Assembly (NCBI RefSeq): GCF_022524345.1
Contig: NZ_JAKWJU010000002.1
Coordinates: 744,001 to 808,000 of the forward strand
From: Streptomyces marispadix
Lineage (GTDB): Bacteria > Actinomycetota > Actinomycetes > Streptomycetales > Streptomycetaceae
Direction: 5' to 3'
DNA length: 64,000 bases
The notes under the pieces are model-generated. The model was not told the DNA's origin, searched no databases, and worked only from the letters and a program-made list of their open reading frames with translations. Below are positions 51,982-62,684 of the stretch, one piece after another (within the stretch, counting starts at the first letter, position 1; each line of letters begins with the position of its first letter). A program made the translations under genes and the position numbers.

Positions 51982-54099
51982 CTACTCCACGTCGACCGTC
52001 AGGTTGTGCGAATTCAGCAGGTCAGAAGCCGTCTGCCGGTGCCTGCTGCCCTCGCGTACGTCGCCGGTCCTTTCGCAGGCGTCGGCCAGCCTCAGCAGCA
52101 GCGCGGCACGCAGCCGTTCGTCCTCCGCGTCCCCCGCGACCTCCAGGGCCTGACGACACAGGCGCACCGTCTCCTGCGGTCGTCCCGCCCGCTCGTGCAC
52201 TCCTGCGGCCTCGGCCAGCGCGCGGGCGTGTGCTCCGGCGTCGCCCAGCCTGCGGAAGTTCGCCGCGGCGGCGCGCCACTGACGCAGCGCCTCGTCATAG
52301 CGGCCCTGACCGGTGTGTACGGCGCCCAGGCGGCCGTGCAGCCGGGCCGCGGCGGCGCGGTCGTCGCGGATCTGGTGGTGGGCGAGGGCCCGCCCGTACC
52401 AGTCGGCTGCGCGTTCGGCGTCGCCCATGTCCTCGTATGTGGAGCCGATGGACTCCAGGGCGCGGGCGGCGGCGGCAGGATCCCAACTCCCGGCACGGGC
52501 GCGGGAGGAGGCCGCCGCGGTCCCGCTCTCCTCGCCTCCGCGTGCCGCCTCCAGCGCCGCGCGATACCGGGTGAGGGCCCGCCGGTGCCTGCCCGTGCGG
52601 GCGTCCAGATCACCGAGGTTGAGCAGCGCCGCGGCCCGCTCGCGCCGAAGTCCCGCGCGTACGGCGACGTCCAGCACCAGCTCGTGCAGCCGGTACAGCT
52701 CGGGGGCCGCCTCCTCCTGCGAGCGGTGAGCGTCGAAGGCGCGTGCCAGCGCGGAGATCAGCCGCCGTGCGAGCCCGTCGAGCCTGCCGCCGCCCTCCGC
52801 TACGGCCAGCCGCGCGGCGGCGAGTATCGCCGGACGCCTCGCCTCCAGCCAGTCGCGGGCCTCACGCCGCGAGGCGAAGCGGACGGTGCGCGGCAGGAAC
52901 GCCGCACGCTTGCGTGCCTCGGAGCCCTCCGGCTCGGTCACGGCGTGGCACGCACGCAGGCGCCGTACGGTCCGCTCCAGCATCCGCGCACGGGCGAGCA
53001 CGGTCTCCTCCGCGCTTTCGTGCTCCGCGAGCAGGGCGCGCAGCAGCGGGTCCAGGCAGCGCGGTACGGCGTAACAGCCGGAGGCGAGCGTGCTGTTGCG
53101 CAGCAGCCCCAGCCGCAGGAAGTCGTCCAGGATCTGCCGGGCGGTGGCCACAGGGCAGTTCGCGAGCGACGACGCGGTGTGGGCGTCGACGAGGCCGTCC
53201 GGTGCGAGGGCCAGCATCCGCAGCACCCGGGCCGGCGTCCTGGTCAACGAGCCGGCGACGAGGCCGAAGGCACGCTCCAGCGGATCGGTGGCGGGCGACT
53301 CCCCTAGCTGCTTCGCCGCCTCGGCCACGGACAGCTTCGGGCGGGCCGCGAGCCAGCCGCCGGCGAGGACCAGTGCGGCGGGCAGATGCCCGCACGCCTC
53401 GGCGACGAGTTCCGCGCTACGGGGGTCGACCGTCGTGCGGTGCGGTGCACCCGCCCTCGCGGCGAGCAGCGACACCGCCGCGTCACGTCCGAGCCCGCCC
53501 AGCGTGCAGGGCCGTACATCCGGAACTCCCCGCAGCGGACCGGCACTTACGGCGACGACGAGGCAGTCGCGGGTGTCGGGCAGCAGATCGAGCACCTGCT
53601 CGGGAAGGGTCACGTCGTCCAGGAGCAACAGCACGCGGCGGCGGCCCAGTTCGGCGCGCAGCGCCTCGGTGAGTTCGTCCTCGTCGGCGCCCGCGGGCAC
53701 GGGGTCGGGACCGAGGGCGGCGAGCAGTTCGCGTGCGGTGCGTTCGGTGGGTACGGGGGTGCCGCCGGGCTCGGTGAGGCGGGCGCGCAGCACTCCGTCG
53801 GCGAAGTCCGCGGCGGTCTGCGCGGCGAACGCCTCCGCCAGGGCCGTACGTCCCGAGCCGGGCCTTCCGGCGATGAGGAGCACACGGCTGTGCGGGGAAG
53901 GGCGCCCGGAGAGGGTGTGCAGACCTGCCTTCTCCAAGTCGGCCCGCATCTGGGCCAGTTCGGCCTCACGGCCCGCGATGTGCCAGCCGCCGCAGGGGAC
54001 TTGCGGTGTGCCGCCCGGCGGGGACCCCGGTGTGCTGCCGCCCGGCAGGCGCCCCGGTGTGCCGTCCGCGCCCGCGGGCTGCACCGCTTGATCCGTCAC
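51982..54099 (-). CDS. STAND-type ATPase with TPR repeats
   Basis: A 705-residue protein like the NB-ARC/TPR half of AfsR-type regulators. A nucleotide domain spans about 45-300: Walker A LIAGRPGSGRTALAEAF near 75, Walker B RVLLLLDDV near 155, and a likely winged-helix lid with RVLRMLALAPDGLVDAHTASSLA around 300. TPR helices occupy about 480-700 (GSTYEDMGDAERAADWYGRAL, YDEALRQWRAA, GVHERAGRPQET). No DNA-binding domain is present at either end, unlike SARPs, so it probably signals by protein contact. GTG 54099 is its start. It sits upstream of ald with a 217-nt gap that holds the ald promoter. Ligand and partner unknown. Confidence 0.86.
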   Translation of the reverse strand: MTDQAVQPAGADGTPGRLPGGSTPGSPPGGTPQVPCGGWHIAGREAELAQMRADLEKAGLHTLSGRPSPHSRVLLIAGRPGSGRTALAEAFAAQTAADFADGVLRARLTEPGGTPVPTERTARELLAALGPDPVPAGADEDELTEALRAELGRRRVLLLLDDVTLPEQVLDLLPDTRDCLVVAVSAGPLRGVPDVRPCTLGGLGRDAAVSLLAARAGAPHRTTVDPRSAELVAEACGHLPAALVLAGGWLAARPKLSVAEAAKQLGESPATDPLERAFGLVAGSLTRTPARVLRMLALAPDGLVDAHTASSLANCPVATARQILDDFLRLGLLRNSTLASGCYAVPRCLDPLLRALLAEHESAEETVLARARMLERTVRRLRACHAVTEPEGSEARKRAAFLPRTVRFASRREARDWLEARRPAILAAARLAVAEGGGRLDGLARRLISALARAFDAHRSQEEAAPELYRLHELVLDVAVRAGLRRERAAALLNLGDLDARTGRHRRALTRYRAALEAARGGEESGTAAASSRARAGSWDPAAAARALESIGSTYEDMGDAERAADWYGRALAHHQIRDDRAAAARLHGRLGAVHTGQGRYDEALRQWRAAAANFRRLGDAGAHARALAEAAGVHERAGRPQETVRLCRQALEVAGDAEDERLRAALLLRLADACERTGDVREGSRHRQTASDLLNSHNLTVDVE

Positions 54100-54312
54100 G
54101 GGCCACGCTCCCGTCCGCCTGCGTCCGCCGTACGAGCCCCGGCGCAGCCGCTGCCGGGACGCGTCGAGCGTAGTTCACCGCGGGCGGCGGCATGCGCTGC
54201 GCGCGCCGCACAGACGGGCCGCGTACGACCGTGTACGACCGGGGGTGACGGCGCCTCGCGCGGCGGGTACGGGCACGGCGGGCAGGCCCACCCAACGCGG
54301 CCCCCGCGGCGG

Positions 54313-54972
54313 CTAGTTCTCGAACGGGCGGGCCGGCCAGGGCGCGTCCGCGGGACGCAGCGAGTCCAGACCGGGACCGGAACGGGCGGCGGTGAGGGCC
54401 AGAACGCCCACCACCAGGCAGTTGTTGTGCAGCTCCCCCGCCAGCACGCCGCGCACCAGATCGGGCACGGGCACGCGTGCCAGCTCCATGTCGGCCTCCT
54501 CCTCGGAGACTTCGAAGCGCTCCCCGTCGGCCGCGCCGATGTCGCGGGCGAGGAAGATGCGTACGGCCTCGTCGGAACCGCCGGGCGTGGTGTAGACGTC
54601 GGTGAGCACGCGCCAGTCACCGGCCTTGACGTGCGCCTCCTCGTACAACTCCCGCTGTGCGGCGCGCAGCGGGTTCTCACCGGGGACGTCGAGGAGTCCG
54701 GCCGGGATCTCCCACAGCTTCTCCCGCACGGGGTGGCGGTACTGGCTGAGCACCAGCACCCGGTCGTCCTCGTCGAGGGCGAGCACCGCCACGGAACCGG
54801 GGTGCACCTGGTAGTCGCGGCGTACGACCGAGCCGTCCGGCATGACGACGTCGTCGGTGCGCACTCCGGTCTTCGCGCCCTCGAACGGGAGCGCGGTGGC
54901 GGTGACTTCCCATGCCTCGGGGGCGTCGGCGATGTGCTTTCCGTAAGCCTCCGGCAGCGTGTTCCGCGTCAT
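54313..54972 (-). CDS. Nudix hydrolase, ADP-ribose pyrophosphatase type
   Basis: A 219-residue Nudix enzyme. The Nudix box runs from GLLDVPGENPLRAA to QRELYEEAHV (residues about 92-115) with the required G, E, R-E and E-E. The upstream WEIPAG and downstream PGGSDEAVRIFLA fit ADP-ribose pyrophosphatases, which clean up ADP-ribose. ATG 54972 lies 3 nt after the pyrG stop, so both genes share a message and are probably translationally coupled. In actinobacteria pyrG and this Nudix gene are a conserved pair, in my recollection. Exact substrate not proven. Confidence 0.92.
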   Translation of the reverse strand: MTRNTLPEAYGKHIADAPEAWEVTATALPFEGAKTGVRTDDVVMPDGSVVRRDYQVHPGSVAVLALDEDDRVLVLSQYRHPVREKLWEIPAGLLDVPGENPLRAAQRELYEEAHVKAGDWRVLTDVYTTPGGSDEAVRIFLARDIGAADGERFEVSEEEADMELARVPVPDLVRGVLAGELHNNCLVVGVLALTAARSGPGLDSLRPADAPWPARPFEN

Positions 54973-54975
54973 GCC

Positions 54976-57108
<2,133 letters not shown>

Positions 57109-58917
57109 GTGGCTGGGCGCATCGAAGATTACGCACTCATCGGGGACATGCAGACCGCAGCCCTGATCGGCCGGGACGGCTCGGCGGACTGGCTGTGCCT
57201 GCCGCGCTTCGATTCCCATGCTGTCTTCGCGAGCCTTCTCGGCACCGGAGAGCACGGCTGCTGGCGGGTGGGGCCCGCGGCCGCCGAGGGCGCGGAGCCG
57301 CCGAAGGCGAACCGCCGCCGGTACCGCGGCGACTCCCTCATTCTCGAATCCGAGTGGGACACACCGCGCGGCACCGTCCGCGTCATCGACTTCATGCCGC
57401 CCCGCGAGCAGCACGCGCCTCAGCTCGTGCGGATCGTGGAGGGGGTCAGCGGCCGGGTGCCGATGCGCTCGGCGCTGCGCATGCGCTTCTCCTACGGCTG
57501 GGTCGTGCCGTGGGTGCAGCAGATCGAGGGCCGTACGGTCGCGGTCGCCGGGCCCGACTCGGTGTGGCTGGACACCGACGCGGAGACCTACGGCAAGAAC
57601 CTCACCACCTACTCGGACTTCACCATCGCCCCCGGTGAACGCGTCGCCTTCACCATCAGCTGGCAGGCGTCGCACAAGAGCCCGCCGGCGGAGCCGGACG
57701 CCGAGGCGGCGCTGGAGGCCACGGCGGAGTTCTGGCGGGAGTGGGTCGACCACTGCACGTACCACGGCCCCTACCGTGAGGCCGTCGTACGGTCGCTGAT
57801 CACGCTCAAGGCGCTGACGTACGCGCCGACGGGAGGCATCGTCGCCGCCCCGACGACGTCGCTGCCGGAGTGCATCGGCGGGATGCGCAACTGGGACTAC
57901 CGCTTCACATGGCTGCGTGACGCGGCGATCACCCTCTCCTCGCTGCTGCGCACCGGCTACCACCAGGAGGCGCTGGCGTGGCGCGAGTGGCTGCTGCGCG
58001 CGGTGGCGGGCGATCCGGAGAACCTCCAGATCATGTACGGCATCGCGGGCGAGCGGGAGTTGGGCGAGGCGGAGCTGAACTGGCTTCCCGGGTACGAGAA
58101 TTCGACGCCGGTGCGGATCGGCAACCAGGCCGCGGGTCAGCTACAGCTCGACGTCTACGGCGAGGTCACCGAGGCGCTGCATCTGGCGCACATGACGGGT
58201 CTGTCCCGCAACGACTACGCCTCGCTTCTCCAGCTCAAGCTCATCGGCTACCTGGAGGACCACTGGGACGAGCCGGACGAGGGGATCTGGGAAGTACGCG
58301 GCCCGCGGCGGCACTTCGTGCACTCCAAGGTGATGGCGTGGGTCGCCGTGGACCGTACGGTCAAGCTGATCGAGTCCGGCGACGTCGACGGCCCGCTGGA
58401 CCGCTGGCGCGATCTGCGTGACGAGATCCACCGCGACGTGTGCGAGAAGGGCTACGACAAGGAGCGCAACACCTTCACGCAGTCCTACGGTTCGAAGGAG
58501 CTGGACGCCTCGCTGCTGCTGATCCCGCAGATGGGCTTCCTGCCGCCGGACGACAAGCGCGTCATCGGGACGATCGAGGCGATCCAGCGGGAGCTGTCCA
58601 CGGAGGACGGCTTCGTGATGCGCTACCCGACCTCCCAGGTCGAGGGCGACAACGTCGACGGGCTCCACGGCGAGGAGGGCGCGTTCCTCGCGTGTTCGTT
58701 CTGGCTCGCGGACGACCTGGCGATGATCGGCCGGGTCGAGGAGGCACGGAAGCTCTTCGAGCGGCTGCTGTCGCTCCGTAACGACCTGGGGCTCCTCGCG
58801 GAGGAGTGGGACTCGCGTCAGCAGCGCCAAGTGGGCAACTTCCCGCAGGCGTTCAGCCATGTGCCGCTGATCGACACGGCGCTGCGGCTGACGGCCTCGG
58901 GCGCGTACGGGGGCTGA
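57109..58917 (+). CDS. GH15 glucoamylase/trehalase-like glycoside hydrolase
   Basis: A 602-residue family 15 enzyme. It begins RIEDYALIGDMQTAALIGRDGSADWL, typical of the actinobacterial group that includes mycobacterial trehalase. The (alpha/alpha)6 barrel carries IGGMRNWDYRFTWLRDAAITL near 265-285 and the second acid region LLAEEWDSRQQRQVGNFPQAFSHV near 560-582; both catalytic Glu candidates are present. No signal peptide exists, so it is cytosolic, which fits trehalase or glucan recycling better than starch digestion. GTG 57109 follows GGAG. Activity between trehalase and glucoamylase cannot be decided from sequence. Confidence 0.9.
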   Translation: MAGRIEDYALIGDMQTAALIGRDGSADWLCLPRFDSHAVFASLLGTGEHGCWRVGPAAAEGAEPPKANRRRYRGDSLILESEWDTPRGTVRVIDFMPPREQHAPQLVRIVEGVSGRVPMRSALRMRFSYGWVVPWVQQIEGRTVAVAGPDSVWLDTDAETYGKNLTTYSDFTIAPGERVAFTISWQASHKSPPAEPDAEAALEATAEFWREWVDHCTYHGPYREAVVRSLITLKALTYAPTGGIVAAPTTSLPECIGGMRNWDYRFTWLRDAAITLSSLLRTGYHQEALAWREWLLRAVAGDPENLQIMYGIAGERELGEAELNWLPGYENSTPVRIGNQAAGQLQLDVYGEVTEALHLAHMTGLSRNDYASLLQLKLIGYLEDHWDEPDEGIWEVRGPRRHFVHSKVMAWVAVDRTVKLIESGDVDGPLDRWRDLRDEIHRDVCEKGYDKERNTFTQSYGSKELDASLLLIPQMGFLPPDDKRVIGTIEAIQRELSTEDGFVMRYPTSQVEGDNVDGLHGEEGAFLACSFWLADDLAMIGRVEEARKLFERLLSLRNDLGLLAEEWDSRQQRQVGNFPQAFSHVPLIDTALRLTASGAYGG

Positions 58918-58982
58918 CGGGCTCACGGCCGCGGTACGGCGAGCACCACCGGCGGCGGGACGCGCGGCAGACGCGTTCCGCC

Positions 58983-59080
58983 GCCGTCGTGTGTCCGCTG
59001 CTGTATGCCCGCCGTCTTGTGTCTGCCGTCTTATGTCTGCCGTCGTACGTCCGCTGCCGCGTGTCCGCCGCCGTACGACG
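58983..59080. repeat. Degenerate 14-bp tandem array, seven units
   Basis: Units start at 58983, 58997, 59011, 59025, 59039, 59053 and 59067. Typical forms are GCCGTCTTGTGTCT and GCCGTCTTATGTCT. Period and the TATGTC core match the array at 27714-27809, although the surrounding bases differ. Confidence 0.75.
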
Positions 59081-59112
59081 CGTACGGCACGCAGCGCGGT
59101 ACGCGGACGCGA

Positions 59113-59151
59113 CCACGCCCGCTGCCCGGCGACAACCGGCAGCGGGCGTGG
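59113..59151. terminator. Perfect 14-bp convergent terminator
   Basis: CCACGCCCGCTGCC (59113-59126) pairs with GGCAGCGGGCGTGG (59138-59151), and CGG/CCG extend pairing into the loop. It separates the GH15 and GH64 genes. Confidence 0.8.
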
Positions 59152-59208
59152 CGTTGAGGGACGGGGACCCCCAGGCGGGGCGGGGGTGCACCCGTTAGGC
59201 AGGTTCCC

Positions 59209-60381
59209 TCAGAACGGGGTCAGCGTGAGCGTCATTTCGCTGGCCCCGCCGTCTTCGATGTAGGAGGCGAAGCTCGCGACGTCGTCGAACGCGAAGCCGT
59301 AGGCCTTGCCGTCCTCGGTGGCGGCGTGCATGGCCTTGACGTACTCGTGGACGACGTCGCCCTTGTAGAACTCCTTCGGGTCGGTGGAAGGCTGCTCGGC
59401 GATGGAGGCGAGCGTGGACCGGTTGAACGCGGCGCCCACGATGGCGGCCACCGGGCCTGTGGTCCCGTCGTTGGGGGCGGCCAGCTCGCCGTCGCAGAAG
59501 AGGATGTCCTTCGTGCTGGGCTTGTTGAAGGAGACCTCGCCGGGACCGGTGAAGGACAGCTTGTCGCCGCTGACCTTGCCGGTGAACTTGCCCGCGTTGG
59601 TGGTGACGACAAGCTCCTTGGAGGAGTAGGTCTCCCACACCTTCTCGACGTAGGAGTCGAAGAAGTCCTTCGCGAACTTGCCCTCGCCCAGGCCGTGTCC
59701 GGGGGCGATGACGCGCTTGTCGTCGATCACGAGGTCGCCGAAGCCCTTGGCCTCCTTGACGGCCTTGAAGATCTGGTCCCGGCCGCCCTCCTTCAGGAAG
59801 CCGGTCTTCTGGTCCTTGTCGCCCTTGAGCTGGATGCCCATCGGCACGCTGAACATGTCGACCATGGTGGTGTTGCAGTACATCGCGCCGTTCTTGTACG
59901 TGAACTCGGCGCAGTCGTGCATCACGTCGAAGTTGGGGTCGTTCGACACCCAGCCGGCCGGGTAGGCCAGCGCGGCCTTGCCGTCGCCGCCCTCGACCGC
60001 CTTGATCTTCAGCTTGTCGCCGCAGGCGACGTAGATGCGGCCGGACATCTCGGGGAGCTTGAGCGTCGTCTCCTCGCCCGAGAGCGGGATGGCGTAGTCG
60101 GTGAAGCCGTCGCCGCCGTTGTCGCCGGCGGAGACCGGCTTCAACTCGCCCTCCGGGGTGACGTGGACCTGGTTCGTGCCGTCGTTGCCCACGATGTACA
60201 CGTAGATCGACTTGCTGTCGAACTCACCGCTCTTGTTGACGATCTTCAACGACAGCGGTCCCGCGGCCTTCTTGGCCTGTTTGCGAGTCACACCGCCGGC
60301 CTGCGTCACGAGGAGTCCGGCCGCCGGTGCGGCGATGGCGGTCGCGGCCGCACCGCGGATGAGAGACCTGCGGCTGATCAC
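59209..60381 (-). CDS. Secreted GH64 beta-1,3-glucanase
   Basis: A 390-residue family 64 enzyme that cuts beta-1,3-glucans, releasing pentasaccharides. A twin-arginine signal (ISRRSLIRGAAA, residues about 1-30) indicates folded export. The catalytic part includes TDYAIPLSGEETTLKLPEM, AEFTYKNGAMYCNTTMVDMFSVP (family landmark near 175) and IYVACGDKL; the thaumatin-like barrel is complete. The start is GTG 60381, overlapping the stop of the GH16 gene as GTGA, so the two glucanases are translationally coupled. They should be induced together from the promoter upstream of GH16. Confidence 0.9.
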   Translation of the reverse strand: MISRRSLIRGAAATAIAAPAAGLLVTQAGGVTRKQAKKAAGPLSLKIVNKSGEFDSKSIYVYIVGNDGTNQVHVTPEGELKPVSAGDNGGDGFTDYAIPLSGEETTLKLPEMSGRIYVACGDKLKIKAVEGGDGKAALAYPAGWVSNDPNFDVMHDCAEFTYKNGAMYCNTTMVDMFSVPMGIQLKGDKDQKTGFLKEGGRDQIFKAVKEAKGFGDLVIDDKRVIAPGHGLGEGKFAKDFFDSYVEKVWETYSSKELVVTTNAGKFTGKVSGDKLSFTGPGEVSFNKPSTKDILFCDGELAAPNDGTTGPVAAIVGAAFNRSTLASIAEQPSTDPKEFYKGDVVHEYVKAMHAATEDGKAYGFAFDDVASFASYIEDGGASEMTLTLTPF

Positions 60382-61334
60382 TTGGAGGCACCTCCGGTGC
60401 TTTCGACGGACACGTAGTCCACGGTCAGGGAGCCGCCGGACTTGGTGGCGGCGGTGGGGGTCTTGCTTCCGGCGACGCCGTCGGGGAAGGCGCCGCCGAT
60501 GGCCAGGTTCAGCAGGATGAAGTGGCCGTGGCCCGTGGCGTCGGACCAGGTCTTGGCGTCCACGTCCGACTGTTTGACGGAGTGGAACTGCTCGCCGTCG
60601 ACGTACCAGCGCAGCTCTTCCGTCCCGCCGCTGCGGTCGAATTCGAGCGCGTACTTGTGGAAGTCCTTCTTGCAGCCGCCGGAGCACTCGTGAGACTTGC
60701 CGATGCCGGTCGTCTCGTTGCATGGCCCGCCCGGGTTCGTGCCGCAGTGCAGCGTCCCGTGCGTGGTGTCCTGGCCGTTGACGTTCTCCATGACGTCGAA
60801 CTCGCCGATGCCGGGCCAGTTCTGGTAGTTGCCGCGGAAGGGCTCGCCGAGGGTCCAGAACGCCGGCCAGTAGCCGAGCGCCTCGTCGCCGGAGACGTCC
60901 GGGGTCTTGAGGGCCGCCTCGATGCGCATCTTGCCGCCCTTGGGGGCGGTGAAGTCGGTGCGCTTGGTCTCGATGCGGGCGGACGTCCAGTTGTCACCGT
61001 TCTTCAGCGCGGTGATCTTCAGGTGTCCGTCGCCGTCGAGCTGGAGGTTCTCCTTGCTGTCGGTGTACTCCTGGATCTCGCCCGTGCCCCAGTTGTCCGC
61101 CCCTCCGGGGTAACTGTGGCCCTTGTCGATGATCCAGTCGTCGCCCGGGCCGGACCCGGCGTCTCCGTTGAAGTCGGCGCGGAAGACCTCTTCCATGGCC
61201 GGCTTCTTCTGCGCCTGTGCTGACTTGCCGCCGCCCTCTTCGGCCTGCGCGTACGGCGCCACGCACGTGCCGATGACGGCCGCCGCCGCTATACCGGCGA
61301 GTGCCCAGCGCCGTCTGTCGCTCTTCAAGAGCAT
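60378..61334 (-). CDS. Secreted GH16 endo-beta-1,3-glucanase (laminarinase)
   Basis: A 318-residue family 16 enzyme. A Sec signal peptide covers about 1-31 (KSDRRRW, hydrophobic core, YAQA). The catalytic motif EFDVME gives E178 (nucleophile), D180 and E183 (acid/base). The WPAFWTLGEPFRG and HKYALEFD segments match bacterial laminarinases. Cysteines near 205-225 (PCNETTG, ECSGGCK) may form disulphides. ATG 61334 follows GAGGAG. The operator TGAGAGCGCTCTCA lies 27 nt upstream, with a good promoter behind it. The next gene, overlapping by GTGA, is a GH64 glucanase, so the pair forms a beta-1,3-glucan degradation operon. Confidence 0.93.
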   Translation of the reverse strand: MLLKSDRRRWALAGIAAAAVIGTCVAPYAQAEEGGGKSAQAQKKPAMEEVFRADFNGDAGSGPGDDWIIDKGHSYPGGADNWGTGEIQEYTDSKENLQLDGDGHLKITALKNGDNWTSARIETKRTDFTAPKGGKMRIEAALKTPDVSGDEALGYWPAFWTLGEPFRGNYQNWPGIGEFDVMENVNGQDTTHGTLHCGTNPGGPCNETTGIGKSHECSGGCKKDFHKYALEFDRSGGTEELRWYVDGEQFHSVKQSDVDAKTWSDATGHGHFILLNLAIGGAFPDGVAGSKTPTAATKSGGSLTVDYVSVESTGGASK

Positions 61335-61360
61335 GACTTACGCTCCTCGTTGGTGGGGGG

Positions 61361-61374
61361 TGAGAGCGCTCTCA
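61361..61374. promoter_or_regulatory. CebR-like LacI operator (TGAGAGCGCTCTCA)
   Basis: A perfect 14-bp palindrome resembling the CebR box TGGGAGCGCTCCCA. It lies just downstream of the predicted GH16 transcription start, so binding would block elongation or initiation. The LacI-family gene 70 bp away is the likely binder. Confidence 0.7.
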
Positions 61375-61387
61375 CGTCATGGGCAGC

Positions 61388-61416
61388 ACACTGCCTATTG
61401 AACGCTGATTGGTCAA
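61388..61416 (-). promoter_or_regulatory. GH16-GH64 operon promoter
   Basis: Leftward TTGACC (61416-61411), a 17-nt spacer and CAGTGT (61393-61388). The start would be near 61381, about 7 nt before the palindromic operator. Confidence 0.6.
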
Positions 61417-61426
61417 GACCTAGGCA
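61398..61426 (+). promoter_or_regulatory. Possible lacI-type gene promoter
   Basis: TTGAAC (61398-61403), a 17-nt spacer and TAGGCA (61421-61426) overlap the divergent glucanase promoter. The last -10 base is not the consensus T, and the start would fall close to the ribosome site, so this call is weak. Confidence 0.35.
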
Positions 61427-61444
61427 AAGAAAGAGGGGTTGTCT

Positions 61445-62497
61445 GTGCACACATTCCGAGGGTCCCGCCCGACCCTGGAAGCTGTCGCGGCCCACGCCGG
61501 GGTCTCGCGGGCAACGGTGTCGCGGGTGGTCAACGGGGGTGCGGGCGTCCGTGCGGAGGTGCGTGAGAAAGTGCGCCACTCCGTCGAGGAGTTGGGCTAC
61601 GTGCCCAACAACGCGGCCCGTACTCTCGTCACGCGGCGCACCGGCGCCGTGGCCGTCGTCATCGCGGAACCGGAGAGCCGCGTCTTCGCCGACCCGTTCT
61701 TCGCACAGCAGTTGCGCGGTATCAGCCGCGAACTCTCCGCCCATGACACGCAGTTGCTGCTGATGATGCTGGAGCGCGGCAAGGACTACGAACGCATCGG
61801 GCGGTATCTGTCGGCCGGACATGTCGACGGCGCCCTGATGTTCTCGCTGCACGACGACGACCCGCTGCCGGGCATGGCGCGCCAGACCGGGCTTCCGGCG
61901 GTCTTCGGCGGCAGGCCCGGCTGGCCGGGCGCCGAGGACGAACCGGGTCTGCTCTACGTCGACACCGACAACCGGAACGGCGCACGCCAGGCCGTTGCTC
62001 ATTTGCAGTCGCGAGGACGACATAAGATCGCCATCATCAACGGCCCCCTCGACCAGACCTCGGCACTGGACCGGCTGCACGGCTACTGCGACGCCCTGGG
62101 CATCGCCGCCGGCGAGGCCGACCCGTCGCTCGTCGCACAGGGAGACTTCACCGCCGAGGGCGGCGAGCTGGCGATGGCCCGACTCCTGGACTCCTGCCCG
62201 CAGTTGGACGCCGTCTTCGCCGGCAACGATCTGATGGCCTCGGGGGCGCTGCGCACGCTGCGGGCACGCGGGCGCAGGGTGCCGGAGGACGTGGCCGTCG
62301 TCGGCTACGACGATCTGGAGCCGGCGGCATGGGCCGAACCGCCGCTGACGACGGTGCGCCAGGACGTCGAGGGCATGGGCGAGATGATGGCGCGGCTGCT
62401 GCTGCGGCGCATCGGACTCGCCGAGGAGGCATCGGACGCGGCGCCGCCCGCGCCGGTGGTGACACCGGCCACGCTGGTCGTACGGGAGTCGAGCTAG
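61445..62497 (+). CDS. LacI-family regulator of the glucanase operon
   Basis: A 350-residue LacI-family repressor. The N-terminal HTH (PTLEAVAAHAGVSRATVSRVVNGGAGV, residues about 8-34) and the hinge VPNNAARTL are standard, and the periplasmic-binding-protein-like core extends from RTGAVAVVIAEPES near 60 to the C-terminus (DVAVVGYDDLEPAAWAEPPLTTV). The GTG at 61445 has GAGGGG at 7-nt spacing; a TTG six nt upstream lacks spacing. It is divergent from the GH16-GH64 operon with a CebR-like palindrome between, so it probably represses both and responds to a glucan oligosaccharide. The inducer is inference. Confidence 0.9.
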   Translation: MHTFRGSRPTLEAVAAHAGVSRATVSRVVNGGAGVRAEVREKVRHSVEELGYVPNNAARTLVTRRTGAVAVVIAEPESRVFADPFFAQQLRGISRELSAHDTQLLLMMLERGKDYERIGRYLSAGHVDGALMFSLHDDDPLPGMARQTGLPAVFGGRPGWPGAEDEPGLLYVDTDNRNGARQAVAHLQSRGRHKIAIINGPLDQTSALDRLHGYCDALGIAAGEADPSLVAQGDFTAEGGELAMARLLDSCPQLDAVFAGNDLMASGALRTLRARGRRVPEDVAVVGYDDLEPAAWAEPPLTTVRQDVEGMGEMMARLLLRRIGLAEEASDAAPPAPVVTPATLVVRESS

Positions 62498-62684
62498 CGG
62501 GGCGGGAGCCGGGGCATGGGCCGCCGCGGCGTGTGCGCGACGTCGGGCGTATGGCGTCCCGACTCGGGCGTAGAGCAGGTGAGGGGCAGTGGCGGGCCGG
62601 ACGCCGCCGGGAGGTCGGTGCGGTGGCAGGCGAGGACGGCGGTACGGCGGTACGGCGGTACCGGTACGCCGTTACGCAGCGGGG

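Larger units (their letters stand above)
58918..59208. other. Convergent gap with a 14-bp array and a terminator
   Basis: No gene. A degenerate 14-bp tandem array (58983-59080) fills the left half, and a perfect 14-bp hairpin (59113-59151) the right half. Confidence 0.6.
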
